From VAZQ01 sp963807865 (GTDB lineage Bacteria; Pseudomonadota; Alphaproteobacteria; Rhizobiales; Xanthobacteraceae), in contig CAWEDK010000017.1 in assembly GCA_963807865.1 (NCBI GenBank), forward strand, positions 124,001 through 188,000: a DNA stretch of 64,000 nucleotides. The letters run 5' to 3'. The position numbers and the translations under genes were made by a program. Each line of letters begins with the position of its first letter. Within the stretch, counting starts at the first letter, position 1. This document shows positions 52,502 to 62,006 of this stretch, in pieces. The notes below the pieces were generated by a model that did no database searches, was not told the DNA's origin, and saw only the letters and a list, made by a program, of their open reading frames with translations.

Positions 52502-53458
52502 TCAATTCACCTTGATCCCTGCTGCTTTCACCACACGGGTGTAGTCATCGGTGAGGTTCTTCATGAAGGCGGCGAAATCTGCGCCGCATTTCACCGCTGG
52601 GAACAATCCTTGCTGCGCCAGTTTGGGTTTGACCTCGTCGGCCTTCATCGCGGACTGAAACCAGTCGGCAAGCTGTGCGAGCGCCCCCGGTGGCGTTTTT
52701 GCGGGCGCCATGATGCCATAGAAGATGTCCGCCTCGTGTTTGGCGAAACCGGTCGCGTTCAACGTTGGGACGCCCGGAAGTTCTGCGATGGGGGCCTGCG
52801 AGGTGGTGGCGAGTGGGCGCAGCGTGCCGGATTTGATCTGGCTGACCACCGTTGGGTAGTCGGCCCAAACCGCCTGCACATGGCCGCCGAGCAGCGCATT
52901 GATCGCCGGTGCGGTGCCGCCGTAAGGCACGTAGCTGGAGTCGAGTTTCTGCGCCATCTTCAGCACTTCGATGGCAATGTGCAGAGAAGAGGCAGGCCCG
53001 CCGCTGGCGAACACGATCTTGCCGGCCTTGGCTTCGTCGACAAGGTCCTTGAGCGTCTTCATCGACGAAGAACTTTGCACCACGAGAACCATGGGTGTCG
53101 CAGCAAGCTGGCAGACCGGCTCGAAGCTATCTTGCACTGTGTAGTTGCCGCGGCCGACCGCAGGGTTGATCACGAAGGAATTGGCTACCATCACGACCGT
53201 GGCCCCATCGGGTGCGGCGCGCGCGACGGCTTCCGTGCCAAGCACGGTTCCGGCGCCCGGCCGATTCTCGACCACGACGTTGACCCCATGCATCTTGTTG
53301 ATCTGGTCAGCCATCAGACGTGAGGTGATGTCGGGGCCGCTGCCAGGCGTGTAAGGCACCACGATCTTGAACGACTTAGATTGGGCGAATACGGCTTGGC
53401 CGCCGATTGCGAGAACGAAAACCGCAAGGCCGGCTACGGCCAAAATCTGGCGCTTCAT
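52502..53458 (-). CDS. TTT (Bug) family substrate-binding protein
   Basis: A 318-residue receptor with a 25-residue Sec signal peptide (MKRQILAVAGLAVFVLAIGGQAVFAQ). Bug blocks: SFKIVVPYTPGSGPDITSRLMADQ, ENRPGAGTVLGTEAVARAAPDGAT, and VPYGGTAPAINALLGGHV. The gene is transcribed away from a small hypothetical gene and toward it, with a hydroquinone-reductase-like GST gene about 225 bp upstream. No transporter membrane gene is close. Confidence 0.92.
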   Translation of the reverse strand: MKRQILAVAGLAVFVLAIGGQAVFAQSKSFKIVVPYTPGSGPDITSRLMADQINKMHGVNVVVENRPGAGTVLGTEAVARAAPDGATVVMVANSFVINPAVGRGNYTVQDSFEPVCQLAATPMVLVVQSSSSMKTLKDLVDEAKAGKIVFASGGPASSLHIAIEVLKMAQKLDSSYVPYGGTAPAINALLGGHVQAVWADYPTVVSQIKSGTLRPLATTSQAPIAELPGVPTLNATGFAKHEADIFYGIMAPAKTPPGALAQLADWFQSAMKADEVKPKLAQQGLFPAVKCGADFAAFMKNLTDDYTRVVKAAGIKVN

Positions 53459-53683
53459 AAGTGTCCTCCCATCTGTAATTTTTTTGGCGCTTCAGTCGTT
53501 TCGGCTTGCTCCATCGGACAGCAATTGGCAAGTGGCAGCATGCCGCGGATGCGTCGCGCGCTGTTCGCGGCGACATAATCAACAATATCGACGGGGCAGG
53601 ACGTCTGACAATACCTGGAATGACATCCGCAATGGCCCCGTTAGGCTTCGTTGAAGGACATTCCGAGACCTCGCCCTTCGCCT

Positions 53684-54658
53684 TCAGATGCGGCGAGGCA
53701 AACGATCTCGATCATGCGGCCTTGAATAGTCGACGATGGGGCCGATAGGGATGATCCCGTTCGAGCCGATCGGGCCGGCCTTGCTGAATACGCCGTGCTT
53801 CATGCCGGCGATGTCGCACACGCTCGCGATGCCGGGCTTCTGGTAGAGCTCTCGAAGATAATTCGACAGATTAGGATACTCATCCAGGCGGCGCAGGTTG
53901 CACTTGTAGCCAACATAGTAGCACGGATCGAAGCGCGCGAGGCTCGGAAAGAGCCGCCAATCTGCCTCGGTTTCGACGTCGCCGCATAGATAGCGTTGCT
54001 CCGAGAGCCGCGCCTCCAGGCCGTCCAACGTCCCGAACAACAGCTTGATGGAACTGTCGTAAGCTTCTTGTGTGATCGAGTAGCCGCAGCCATTAACGGC
54101 ATTGTTGATGCCTTTGAGGACCAGCGCATTCGCTGCGTCGATCTCAAGGCGTAGAGCCTCGGGGTAGTAGTCCGGCGTAGACTCTGCGATGCCAGAAAAT
54201 GCCGTGTTGAATATCCGAATGATTTCGGAGAACTCGTTATTGACCACACGACGTGTCTTGGCGTCCCAAAGCGTTGGGACGGTCACACGAGTCGTGCAAG
54301 CCGGATCAGCGACCGTATAGAGCTCATGCAGCCATCGGACACGCCGATCAGTCCCGGGCACGATGTGGCCTTCTTCTCCGAATGACCAGCCCTGGCCGTC
54401 AGGCTCTTGAAAGGTGTTGGTCAGCGTGACGAAAGGTTCGAGCTTTTTCAACGTGCGCATCAGCGTGGCACGATGAGCCCACGGACAAGCAACCGCGCAG
54501 TAGAGGTGATATCTGCCAGGTTCCGGAGGAAACTCGGACTTGGTTTCGTCACTTATGAGGCTGCGGAATACGGAATCGCGCTTGAAATAAAGTCCCTTGG
54601 CGTCGTGTTGGACGAGGACATCCTCAGTGCTCCATATCCCATCAACGAGTTGACCCAT
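53684..54658 (-). CDS. Glutathionyl-hydroquinone reductase-like GST (YqjG/PcpF type)
   Basis: A 324-residue thioredoxin-fold plus helical protein. The active site CPWAHR has Cys58, the nucleophile of S-glutathionyl-hydroquinone reductases; serine or tyrosine is used in ordinary GSTs. Other family blocks: VPTLWDAKTRRVVNNEFSEIIRIFN and YLCGDVETEADWRLFPSLARFD near residue 225. It should reduce glutathionyl conjugates of hydroquinones formed from halogenated or oxidised aromatics. GGAGAGGA precedes the start. Confidence 0.92.
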   Translation of the reverse strand: MGQLVDGIWSTEDVLVQHDAKGLYFKRDSVFRSLISDETKSEFPPEPGRYHLYCAVACPWAHRATLMRTLKKLEPFVTLTNTFQEPDGQGWSFGEEGHIVPGTDRRVRWLHELYTVADPACTTRVTVPTLWDAKTRRVVNNEFSEIIRIFNTAFSGIAESTPDYYPEALRLEIDAANALVLKGINNAVNGCGYSITQEAYDSSIKLLFGTLDGLEARLSEQRYLCGDVETEADWRLFPSLARFDPCYYVGYKCNLRRLDEYPNLSNYLRELYQKPGIASVCDIAGMKHGVFSKAGPIGSNGIIPIGPIVDYSRPHDRDRLPRRI

Positions 54659-54714
54659 TCATCCTCTCCTGCAGAACTACGTTCGCTTGTGGCTGCGTTA
54701 GGGCGCGCACGAAC

Positions 54715-56481
54715 TCAGCGCAGCAAACCAATTTCGTGGGCCTTTATCTGTAAACTTAGATATTTGGAGTAGATACGGCATTGCGCAAAACTGCCTGCGA
54801 TAAACCACAGACCCGGCTGCGCAGTGCGCGTGAACATGTTCCGTAATTCCTGTCCAGCACCGAATCCCCAGATGGGTCCGATGCGCGCGGCGACCTCATC
54901 GCCAAACAGTTTGCGCACCAGATGCTCCTGTCCCTTGTAGCCGGTCGCCAGGACGATCAAGTCGGCCGGAAGCGTTTGGCCGGTGCGCAACTGAGCCCCC
55001 TCCGCGACGAACTCCGAGATGTCAGAATATTGCACCAGTCCGACCTCTCCGTTCACGATCAAGTCGGAGCAGCCGACGTTGAAGTAATAGCCGCCGCCTC
55101 GCGTGAGGTACTTGAACTGCCAGCCCGTTCCGTCTTCCCCGAAATCAAGCTTAAAGCCAGCGCGCATGAGTCCATCGAGCAATGTCTTGTCCAGGGTCTT
55201 CGCTCGCTCGGTAAGATCTTTATGGATTCTCTTCGCCATCGATAGCGGTATAGACATCGTGATGAGGTCGCAGTCCTCGAGGGGCGGTCCTTCGCCATAG
55301 AGCGCATATGGTAGCTGTGCGCTCGGCTCGACATTGACGACCAGGGTCGAACTGCGTTGAATCAATGTGACCTGCGCTCCACTCGATTGCAAATCCTGCG
55401 CAATATCATGGCCGCTGTTCCCGGAACCAATGACGAGAGCCTTCTTCCCCTTCCACGCGTCTCCATCGTGGTATTGGCTGGAGTGCAGGACCATGCCGTC
55501 GAATTTGCGCAAGGTCGGAATATCCGGAATGCTCGGAATGCCGCTCACGCCGGTAGCCATAACGATATGGTGTGGATGCATTTCCCGCGTCGTACCGTCC
55601 GCCCGTCGTAGGACAGCGGACCATCGACCGGCATTTTCGTCGTACGTGCCGCCCTCGAATTCAGTGGCCGTCCAATAGTTCAGTTCCATGCTGGCCGCGT
55701 AGGCCTCGAACCAAGCGGCGAGCTTGTCCTTTGGAATGTAAGCCGGCCAGGTCGGCGGAAATGGCATATACGGAAGGTGATTGACGTGCGCCTGATTGTG
55801 CAGAACCAGCGCGTGATAACGATTGCGCCAATTGTCGCCGATACGCTGTTCGCGATCCACGACCAACGTATCGACCTGCAATTGCGCCAGGCATGCGGCG
55901 ACCGCCAAGCCGGCCTGGCCACCGCCGACAACAATCACGGCTGGATCGCGATCGGCATACTCGGTGGCCGCCGTTCTGACGTCGAGCCAGTTGGGACCAC
56001 GAAAATCGCGCGAATAAGGCTTGCCTTGTGGCGATCTCCCGACCTGTGTCCCCGATGCCTTCAGTTCATCGAGCGTGGTGAGCAGCGTCCATGCTTTCAG
56101 CGTGTCGGCGTCCTTGGCGTCGGAAGTCAGGCGTAGGACTCCGCTGCCGCGGCCCTCGACGGTCTCAAATCCGAATATTGCTTCGATCGTATTGCTACCT
56201 GCTCGCGCAACAGATCGGGGCTGAGTTCGATGGGGGGCGATTCTGAAGCCGAGCGGCCGGGTTCGGGCAGCGTGAGCTATTATTTCTCTCACAATAGCGT
56301 CCGAGCCATCGATCGTCTCGATGTGCCAAGTGAAAGCCAGCACATCGCGCCAATGGCTAACGGGATGAAACAACGTCTTCAGCAGACCGGGGTCGGGTGC
56401 GGCCAGAGCTTGTTCGAACTGCGCGAGCCAATCGTTCACAGTGGCTGCGATGGTTTGAGTTCTTGCCAGCATGACCTTCAC
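54715..56481 (-). CDS. Flavin-containing monooxygenase with N-terminal SnoaL-like domain
   Basis: A 588-residue protein (the ATG at 56472 is an alternative to the GTG). Residues 1-150 form an NTF2/SnoaL-like domain. A first Rossmann motif (VVGGGQAGLAVAACLAQ) is at about 184-200. A second, ALVIGSGNSGHDIAQDL, lies past the middle and should bind NADPH. The layout resembles the FMO/YUCCA family, with DRIGDNWRNRYHAL-like and LHSSQYHDGDAW fingerprints. The oxidised substrate is unknown. It is followed about 55 bp downstream by the GST gene. Confidence 0.88.
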   Translation of the reverse strand: MKVMLARTQTIAATVNDWLAQFEQALAAPDPGLLKTLFHPVSHWRDVLAFTWHIETIDGSDAIVREIIAHAARTRPLGFRIAPHRTQPRSVARAGSNTIEAIFGFETVEGRGSGVLRLTSDAKDADTLKAWTLLTTLDELKASGTQVGRSPQGKPYSRDFRGPNWLDVRTAATEYADRDPAVIVVGGGQAGLAVAACLAQLQVDTLVVDREQRIGDNWRNRYHALVLHNQAHVNHLPYMPFPPTWPAYIPKDKLAAWFEAYAASMELNYWTATEFEGGTYDENAGRWSAVLRRADGTTREMHPHHIVMATGVSGIPSIPDIPTLRKFDGMVLHSSQYHDGDAWKGKKALVIGSGNSGHDIAQDLQSSGAQVTLIQRSSTLVVNVEPSAQLPYALYGEGPPLEDCDLITMSIPLSMAKRIHKDLTERAKTLDKTLLDGLMRAGFKLDFGEDGTGWQFKYLTRGGGYYFNVGCSDLIVNGEVGLVQYSDISEFVAEGAQLRTGQTLPADLIVLATGYKGQEHLVRKLFGDEVAARIGPIWGFGAGQELRNMFTRTAQPGLWFIAGSFAQCRIYSKYLSLQIKAHEIGLLR

Positions 56482-56801
56482 TCACTCAATTGATCTGTGC
56501 GCGGCTCATCAAGTTTCATCACGAACACTTCCTACTTGCCGCTTCGCCTTTTGCTCTGATCATGGCCGGCAAAGCCGAAAAATCCAGCTATTCCTTGCGC
56601 AGGTCGTATAACGGTGTGCTGTCCAACCATTCCGGAGGCGGTTCGACGCCGGAGCCCTCAAGTAGACCGTCCATCGATCGCCCCGCCAAGCCATGGCGCG
56701 ATCCAGGTGCGTGAAAACGTGCATCGGTGTCTCGGGGTGAGTTATTGACCCTGCCGACTGGCGACGGCATCTTGGTCTTTAAACGGCGATCGGAGGAATC
56801 C
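56482..56801. other. Intergenic region with a possible gene tail
   Basis: A 320-bp stretch between divergent genes. A minus-strand frame at 56588-56697 reads MDGLLEGSGVEPPPEW and LDSTPLYDLRKE before a stop; the proline-rich style and defined end look like the C-terminus of a lost enzyme. I cannot name the family. CGGAGG before 56802 is the ribosome-binding site of the Bug gene. Confidence 0.35.
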
Positions 56802-57770
56802 ATGCGAGGTCTCAAATACCTTATCGCGCTGCTGATCGTGAGCGGCGGCGTGGGTCAAGCGTTCGCGCAGGATTATCCGGACCGGCCAGTTAGGATCTTA
56901 GTACAGTTTCCGCCCGGCGGTGTGCCAGACACCACCGGACGTCTCCTCGCCGAGAAGCTTCAACAGGCGTTTGGCAAGCCATTCGTGGTGGAGAACCGCC
57001 TTGGCGCCGGCGGCAACATCGCCAGCGAAATGGCGGCGAAGGCGGTGCCGGACGGGCACACGCTCCTGGCCGCATCGTCGGCCTCTCTCACGATCAATCC
57101 TAACCTCTACAGCAAGATGCCCTACGAACCGGGGGATCTCGCGCCCATTTCGCTGATCGGATCGTTCGATTTCGTCATGATGGCGGCTCCCGCGTTTGCT
57201 CCCAATTCGGTTCGCGAGGTGGTTGAGCTTGCCAAGGCGCAGCCTGGCAAATTTAATATTGCATCGTCCGGTTTCGGCAGTGAGCATCATCTTGCCGGCG
57301 AACTGTTTAAATTGCTTGCTGGCATCAACCTCACACACGTGCCTTACAAAGGCTTCGGTCCGGCGGCGGTCGACACGATCGCGGGGCAGGTCGAACTGAT
57401 GTTCGGCTCGGTGCCGGCCGCGTTGCAGCTCATTAAGGCCGGCAAGCTCAAGGCACTTGCGGTCACCGGCAGCAAGCGCAGCCCCGACTTGCCCGATGTT
57501 CCAACCTTCGCGGAAGCCGGTTATCCGGATCTACTCGTGACGTCATGGACCGGTCTCCTTGCATCGGTCCGCACGCCGCGTCCGATCCTCGACAAGATTA
57601 ACGAAGAAACTGTCAAAGCTCTCCAATCGCAGGATTCCGTTCAACGCATCGCAAAGTTCGGTCTTGGCACGATGCCACTCGGCTCGAAGGCGATGGCGGA
57701 GCAGATTGCCGCGGATACCCAATTTTGGGCGCGAGTGATCAAACAGGCCGGCATCAAGCAGGTCGAATAA
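56802..57770 (+). CDS. TTT (Bug) family substrate-binding protein
   Basis: A 322-residue receptor from the ATG at 56802 (CGGAGG 6 bp upstream) with signal peptide MRGLKYLIALLIVSGGVGQAFAQ. Bug blocks: YPDRPVRILVQFPPGGVPDTTGRLL, ENRLGAGGNIASEMA, PDGHTLLAASSAS and VPYKGFGPAAVDTIAGQV. It is followed 33 bp later by an ornithine cyclodeaminase-like gene, so an amino or keto acid is a possible ligand. Confidence 0.93.
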   Translation: MRGLKYLIALLIVSGGVGQAFAQDYPDRPVRILVQFPPGGVPDTTGRLLAEKLQQAFGKPFVVENRLGAGGNIASEMAAKAVPDGHTLLAASSASLTINPNLYSKMPYEPGDLAPISLIGSFDFVMMAAPAFAPNSVREVVELAKAQPGKFNIASSGFGSEHHLAGELFKLLAGINLTHVPYKGFGPAAVDTIAGQVELMFGSVPAALQLIKAGKLKALAVTGSKRSPDLPDVPTFAEAGYPDLLVTSWTGLLASVRTPRPILDKINEETVKALQSQDSVQRIAKFGLGTMPLGSKAMAEQIAADTQFWARVIKQAGIKQVE

Positions 57771-57803
57771 GGCCGTAAACGCCCAGAACTCAGGGACATT
57801 TGC

Positions 57804-58937
57804 ATGCTCATCCTCACCAATGAGGACGTGTCGAAGCTTCTCACGATGGACGAAACGCTTGACGCGCTTCGCATTTCAAATCGCGAGATTGCGAAGTTCC
57901 GCGGCGAGGCCGAGTATCATCTCAACCGCGTGCGCACCAACCACTACCTGCCCTGGGAAGACGACAGCGAGGAGGGCCGACGTATTCTAGCGGCCGGCGG
58001 CGGTAACAATCCACGCGTGGTCTACAATTTCAAGTCGATGGAGGGTGGCAGCCCGCATTTTGGCATGTGGGCGGTGCGCTCGAGCTCTGACTTGGTGCGG
58101 TTGACCAGCACCGCCTACGGCCTGACGCACACCTATCTGCGGTACGGCAATCTGCCTGGCGGCAAGCGCTATAGCGATCTGATCTATCTCTACAACATCC
58201 ACGACGCCCAGTTCGAGGCCATCATCCAGTCCGCCGTTCTGCAGGGCATGCGCGTCGCCGCGACCTCAGCTCTGGGCACTGACTACCTCTGCCGCAAGGA
58301 AGTGACGACGATGGGCCTGTTCGGGTCAGGTCATCAAGGCAGGGCCAACTTGCTCGCATTGCTGCATATCCGCCCAACGCTCAAGCGCGTCGTCGTGTTC
58401 AGCCCCAATGCGGAAAACCGCAAGCAGTTCGCCGCGCGGATGGCCACGGAGACCGGCATCGAGGTGGTTCCGGCGGATGCCCCAGAACAGGCGGTGATCG
58501 GCATGGACGTGATCTGCGAGGCTTCAAGCGCGCGAACGCCGGTATTCGACGGCGCGCTGCTCCAGCCTGGGCAGTTTATTGTTTCGGTTGGCGGCGGCGA
58601 CGAGCATTTCCAGCGCCGACCGATCGATCCAAAGGCAGTGGCGCGTTGCACCGTCATCGGCGCGCATTCGTTGCACGTTCGCTATGGGCTGGAGGAAATC
58701 GCCGATTGCATCGAGGCCGGCAAGCTCCGCTGGGATGATGTTCTCGAGCTTCCTGATCTTGTGACCAAGCCACTCAAGCGTGAGCTGTCAGTCGACGACA
58801 TCACGTTCTTCAAGAACAACGTGGGAATGGGCAGCCAGTTCGCCGCGGTGGGCGGCCTCGTGCTACAAAAGGCGAAGCAGGCCGGCCTTGGTTTTCATGT
58901 CCCGCAGGAGCTGGTGTCTCAAGTTATGACGCGCTGA
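57804..58937 (+). CDS. Ornithine cyclodeaminase/mu-crystallin family protein
   Basis: A 377-residue NAD-binding enzyme: the substrate-binding lysine region (RVRTNHYLPWEDD) comes early, then the Rossmann core GLFGSGHQGRANLLALLHI near residue 172 and EASSARTPVFDGALLQPGQFIVSVGGGDEHFQ. The family includes ornithine cyclodeaminase, alanine dehydrogenase and imine or keto acid reductases. It is longer than the usual 330 residues owing to an N-terminal insertion. Its gene is linked to the Bug receptor and overlaps the tail of the convergent DszB-like gene by 14 bp. Confidence 0.88.
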   Translation: MLILTNEDVSKLLTMDETLDALRISNREIAKFRGEAEYHLNRVRTNHYLPWEDDSEEGRRILAAGGGNNPRVVYNFKSMEGGSPHFGMWAVRSSSDLVRLTSTAYGLTHTYLRYGNLPGGKRYSDLIYLYNIHDAQFEAIIQSAVLQGMRVAATSALGTDYLCRKEVTTMGLFGSGHQGRANLLALLHIRPTLKRVVVFSPNAENRKQFAARMATETGIEVVPADAPEQAVIGMDVICEASSARTPVFDGALLQPGQFIVSVGGGDEHFQRRPIDPKAVARCTVIGAHSLHVRYGLEEIADCIEAGKLRWDDVLELPDLVTKPLKRELSVDDITFFKNNVGMGSQFAAVGGLVLQKAKQAGLGFHVPQELVSQVMTR

Positions 58938-60013
58938 GCATTGCGTCGGACCGCTTGAGCGCGTTCTGCAGCGGCCGCGGGTCTATCCAGGCGCCGATGT
59001 CGAAATCGCGCTTAAGGAAGCCGAATTCGAGCAGAAAATCCTTGCGAGCCTCGAGCGCTTTCACCAGTTCGTCGTCGAGCGAGAACGCCAGACGATGGGC
59101 AACATCCGGTTGGCAGCCCTGATCAAGCCAATATTCGGCGGCCCCGGTTTCGATTGCAATGGCGCGACGGGCGGCATCCTCGTTTTGAGCGGCCCATTTT
59201 GCAGCGCGAACAAGTTGGGCGACGTAGCGAGCCACCAGAATCCGGGTGCTCGCGCAACAACTGGCCGCTGACAGTCAAAGTTTCTGGCGCGCCGTTGTTG
59301 ACCTGCGTCGCCAGCGAGGGGGCGTGGGACAGATTGACGATCTCGACGGCGCTGATCTGGCTGCGCACTGCAGCGCCCCAAACGCTGTAGCCGAACATGG
59401 CATCGACCTCGCCGCGCAGCAACGCCGTCATCTCACGGGTCTGGAATTTGCTCAAACGCGGCGCGGCTGTCAGATCATCGGTTATTTCGACATCCTCTTC
59501 GACGTAGCTCAGCTCGACCGGCAGGTCGACCAGCTCGACGTCGGACAGATCGAGGCCCTCAAGCCGTAGCGCGTTTTGATATCCTTGCAGCGCAGTGGCA
59601 CGCCAAAAATCGATCGCGTCGTTGACGCGACGCGGGAGGGCGAGTCGGCGTCCCTTCAATTGCTTGAGTTTGGTCAGGCCGGAGCCGGGTAGCGACAGGA
59701 TGGCCTGATATTGCGGAATCCAATGCAGCCCCAGTAGTACTGTATCCTTGCCTTCCGAACGCGCGAACAGGGCCGGTGTGTTGCCGCCCTGACGAAACAA
59801 ATCTTCCAGCGTGTGTGTATAGTGGGATTCCCGGGTCTTGGGGTCGTGCGAATGCCGCATGGAGCGTACGGCGATGCCTTCCGAGGCAAAAGCTTCCTTC
59901 AGCCAGCCCTTCTGGATCGCGATGCCGGATGCAGTCGGCACGGGACAGCGCGTGTACCAAATCGTGCGCGGCAGTCGTGCGCCAGGCCTGTTGGGAATAA
60001 GCGTTTTGTTCAT
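58924..60013 (-). pseudogene. DszB-like sulfinate desulfinase/receptor-like protein, frameshifted
   Basis: From the ATG at 60013 (GGAGG upstream) the protein has no signal peptide. It shows YTRCPVPTAS with Cys23, His64 and a RQGG motif at Arg74. These match the order and the 10-residue His-Arg spacing of the catalytic Cys27-His60-Arg70 (RxGG) of DszB, which removes sulfite from hydroxybiphenyl sulfinate. The rest has the NMT1-like two-domain fold. Near 59244-59246 a base appears to be inserted; the frame then continues as ARYVAQLVRAAKWAAQNEDAA to 58924. Joined length is about 363 residues, close to DszB. Its real substrate is unknown. Confidence 0.75.
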
Positions 60014-60094
60014 GCGGCCTCCGGCGGGAATAATATCTGTCCAACATATCGGCACACGTCGAATTTTGAAAGAAGGGCGAAACGTGCGAGCGCC

Positions 60095-61108
60095 TCAGTC
60101 CGTCTTCGTTACGATGACGCAGCGAGCGCGGCCGAGCCTTCGCGACCGCTCCGCATCGCGATGCAGTACATAAAGGCCGCTCGCAACGATCAACGCGGCG
60201 CCGGCCAGCGACCATGCGCCCGGGATTTCGCCGAAGCCAACATATCCGGCGGTACCCGCCCACAGGAGGCTCGTGTAGCGGAATGGTGTAACCACCGAGA
60301 TTTCGCCGCCGCGAAATGCCATCGCGACGAAATAGATGGCGAGGCCGAGGAAGGCTGCTCCGCCGAGCAGCAGCAGGCACTCGTTGGCACTGAGCGGCAG
60401 CCACGCGCCGGAGAGGCCGAGCCCGACGCCAACCAGCGTGAGTGCAACCATGCTTGTGAACGCGAGCACCGTAGTTGGGATTGCCGGGTCGAGTTTGCGG
60501 GTCAGCACGTCGCGGATCGAACTTGCAACCGCAGCACCGAGAGCGACGATCGCCCATGCGTTGAAAGAGGCCGGCGCCGGCCGGATGATGAACAATACTC
60601 CGGCAAAGCCGACGAGCACTGCGAGCCAGCGACGGGCGTCGACCTCCTCACGGAAGATCACGACCGCCATCATGGTTACGATCACCGGGGTCAGCAGGAC
60701 CACGGCCGAGACGTCGGACATCGGCAGATGCACGAGTGCCGCCACATAGAGCGCCGACGAGGCGGCATCGAGCAGCGAACGCGCAAGCACGGCCGTACCT
60801 AGCGCTGAACGCCAGTAGCGCCAATCCCCCGTGAGGACCATGGCGACGCCCACCAGCAAGACCGTGAACAGCCCGCGCACGGCGAACACCTCACCAAGCG
60901 GATGTGTCAAGGCGACAAGCTTGGTGAAGACGTCGGAGATGCTGAATGCCGCCATCCCGCAGACAATCGCGGCAATGCCGCGGCGATTTGCGCCCGATGA
61001 CAGCACGAAGGACCCGGAAATGTAAGGAAAAGCGTCCGTCGCGCAGCGGCACGACGTCGCGGTCGATCTGTCACCCGGCTGCGGCCGACATACGACGTGA
61101 TGCATCAT
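60095..61108 (-). CDS. EamA/DMT-family transporter
   Basis: An inner-membrane exporter of up to 337 residues with ten hydrophobic segments in two EamA repeats (GIAAIVCGMAAFSISDVFTKLVAL... and WAIVALGAAVASSIRDVLTRKL...). The first about 40 residues are polar and unlike the family, so the true start may lie near residue 40. Members export metabolites or amino acids. It lies between the DszB-like gene and the ABC ATPase gene, on the same strand as both. Confidence 0.87.
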   Translation of the reverse strand: MMHHVVCRPQPGDRSTATSCRCATDAFPYISGSFVLSSGANRRGIAAIVCGMAAFSISDVFTKLVALTHPLGEVFAVRGLFTVLLVGVAMVLTGDWRYWRSALGTAVLARSLLDAASSALYVAALVHLPMSDVSAVVLLTPVIVTMMAVVIFREEVDARRWLAVLVGFAGVLFIIRPAPASFNAWAIVALGAAVASSIRDVLTRKLDPAIPTTVLAFTSMVALTLVGVGLGLSGAWLPLSANECLLLLGGAAFLGLAIYFVAMAFRGGEISVVTPFRYTSLLWAGTAGYVGFGEIPGAWSLAGAALIVASGLYVLHRDAERSRRLGRARCVIVTKTD

Positions 61109-61145
61109 AGGAACGGCGGGTGGCCTTCGCTACTCCCGTTTTGAC

Positions 61146-62003
61146 TCAGGTAAGGCCGGATTCACCCGCCGCCATCGCGTGCCGCAGCGCCGCCGAGACG
61201 AACCGGCAGCGCTCGTTGTAGAGCGAGGACATGCGGTACTCCTCGCTGCGCGGGTAGGACACGTCGATCGGGATGTCGGCGCTGATCCGCCCCGGCCGCG
61301 AACTCATCACCACGATGCGGCTCGACAGATAGACCGACTCGTATACGCTGTGGGTGACGAAGATCACCGTCAGCCCCTGGCGCGAGAACAGTTCGAGCAG
61401 GTCGTCGTTGAGCTTGATGCGGGTGATCTCGTCGAGCGCGGCGAACGGCTCGTCCATCAGCAGGATCTTCGGCCGCGTCACCAGCGCGCGCGCGATCGAG
61501 ACCCGCATCTTCATGCCGCCTGACAGTTGGCGCGGATGCGCGTTGGCGAACGCCGACAGCCCGACCAGCGCCAGTGCCTCGGCGACGCGCTCGCGGGCGT
61601 CGCGCTTGGGCGTGCCGGCGAGCATCAGCGGCAGGTGGACGTTGTCGGCGACGGTGCGCCACGGCAGCAGCGTCGGTTCCTGAAACACGAAGCCGAGCGC
61701 CGGCTCCGGCGCGCCCTCGGCGTCATAACTCGACTGCGGCCAGTCGATGGTGCCGGCGGTCGGCGCCGCGAGCGCGGCGATCAGCTTGAGCAGCGTGGAC
61801 TTGCCGCAACCGGACGGACCCAGCAGGCTCACGAACTCGCCGGGCCGGATGGCGAGATCGACGCCGGTCAGCGCGGTGACGCCGTTCGAGAACACCTTCT
61901 CGATGCCGGCGAGGCGAAGCAGCGGCCGCGCCGGAGCGGCAGAGGCCTTCACGTCGTGCGGCGCCGTTTCGGCGAGCGTCTTGAGCTGGATCGGCGCCGA
62001 CAT
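61146..62003 (-). CDS. ABC transporter ATP-binding protein, SsuB/TauB type
   Basis: A 285-residue ATPase. Walker A GPSGCGKST is near residues 59-67, signature LSGGMKMRVSIARAL near 155, Walker B LLMDEPF near 178, and the switch histidine in VTHSVYE. The class drives sulfonate- or nitrate-type importers. No permease or receptor gene is adjacent in the window except the receptor-like DszB relative at 60 kb. The start is 3 bp after the FAD-linked oxidase gene's end, so the genes are co-transcribed. Confidence 0.92.
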   Translation of the reverse strand: MSAPIQLKTLAETAPHDVKASAAPARPLLRLAGIEKVFSNGVTALTGVDLAIRPGEFVSLLGPSGCGKSTLLKLIAALAAPTAGTIDWPQSSYDAEGAPEPALGFVFQEPTLLPWRTVADNVHLPLMLAGTPKRDARERVAEALALVGLSAFANAHPRQLSGGMKMRVSIARALVTRPKILLMDEPFAALDEITRIKLNDDLLELFSRQGLTVIFVTHSVYESVYLSSRIVVMSSRPGRISADIPIDVSYPRSEEYRMSSLYNERCRFVSAALRHAMAAGESGLT

Positions 62004-62006
62004 CGC

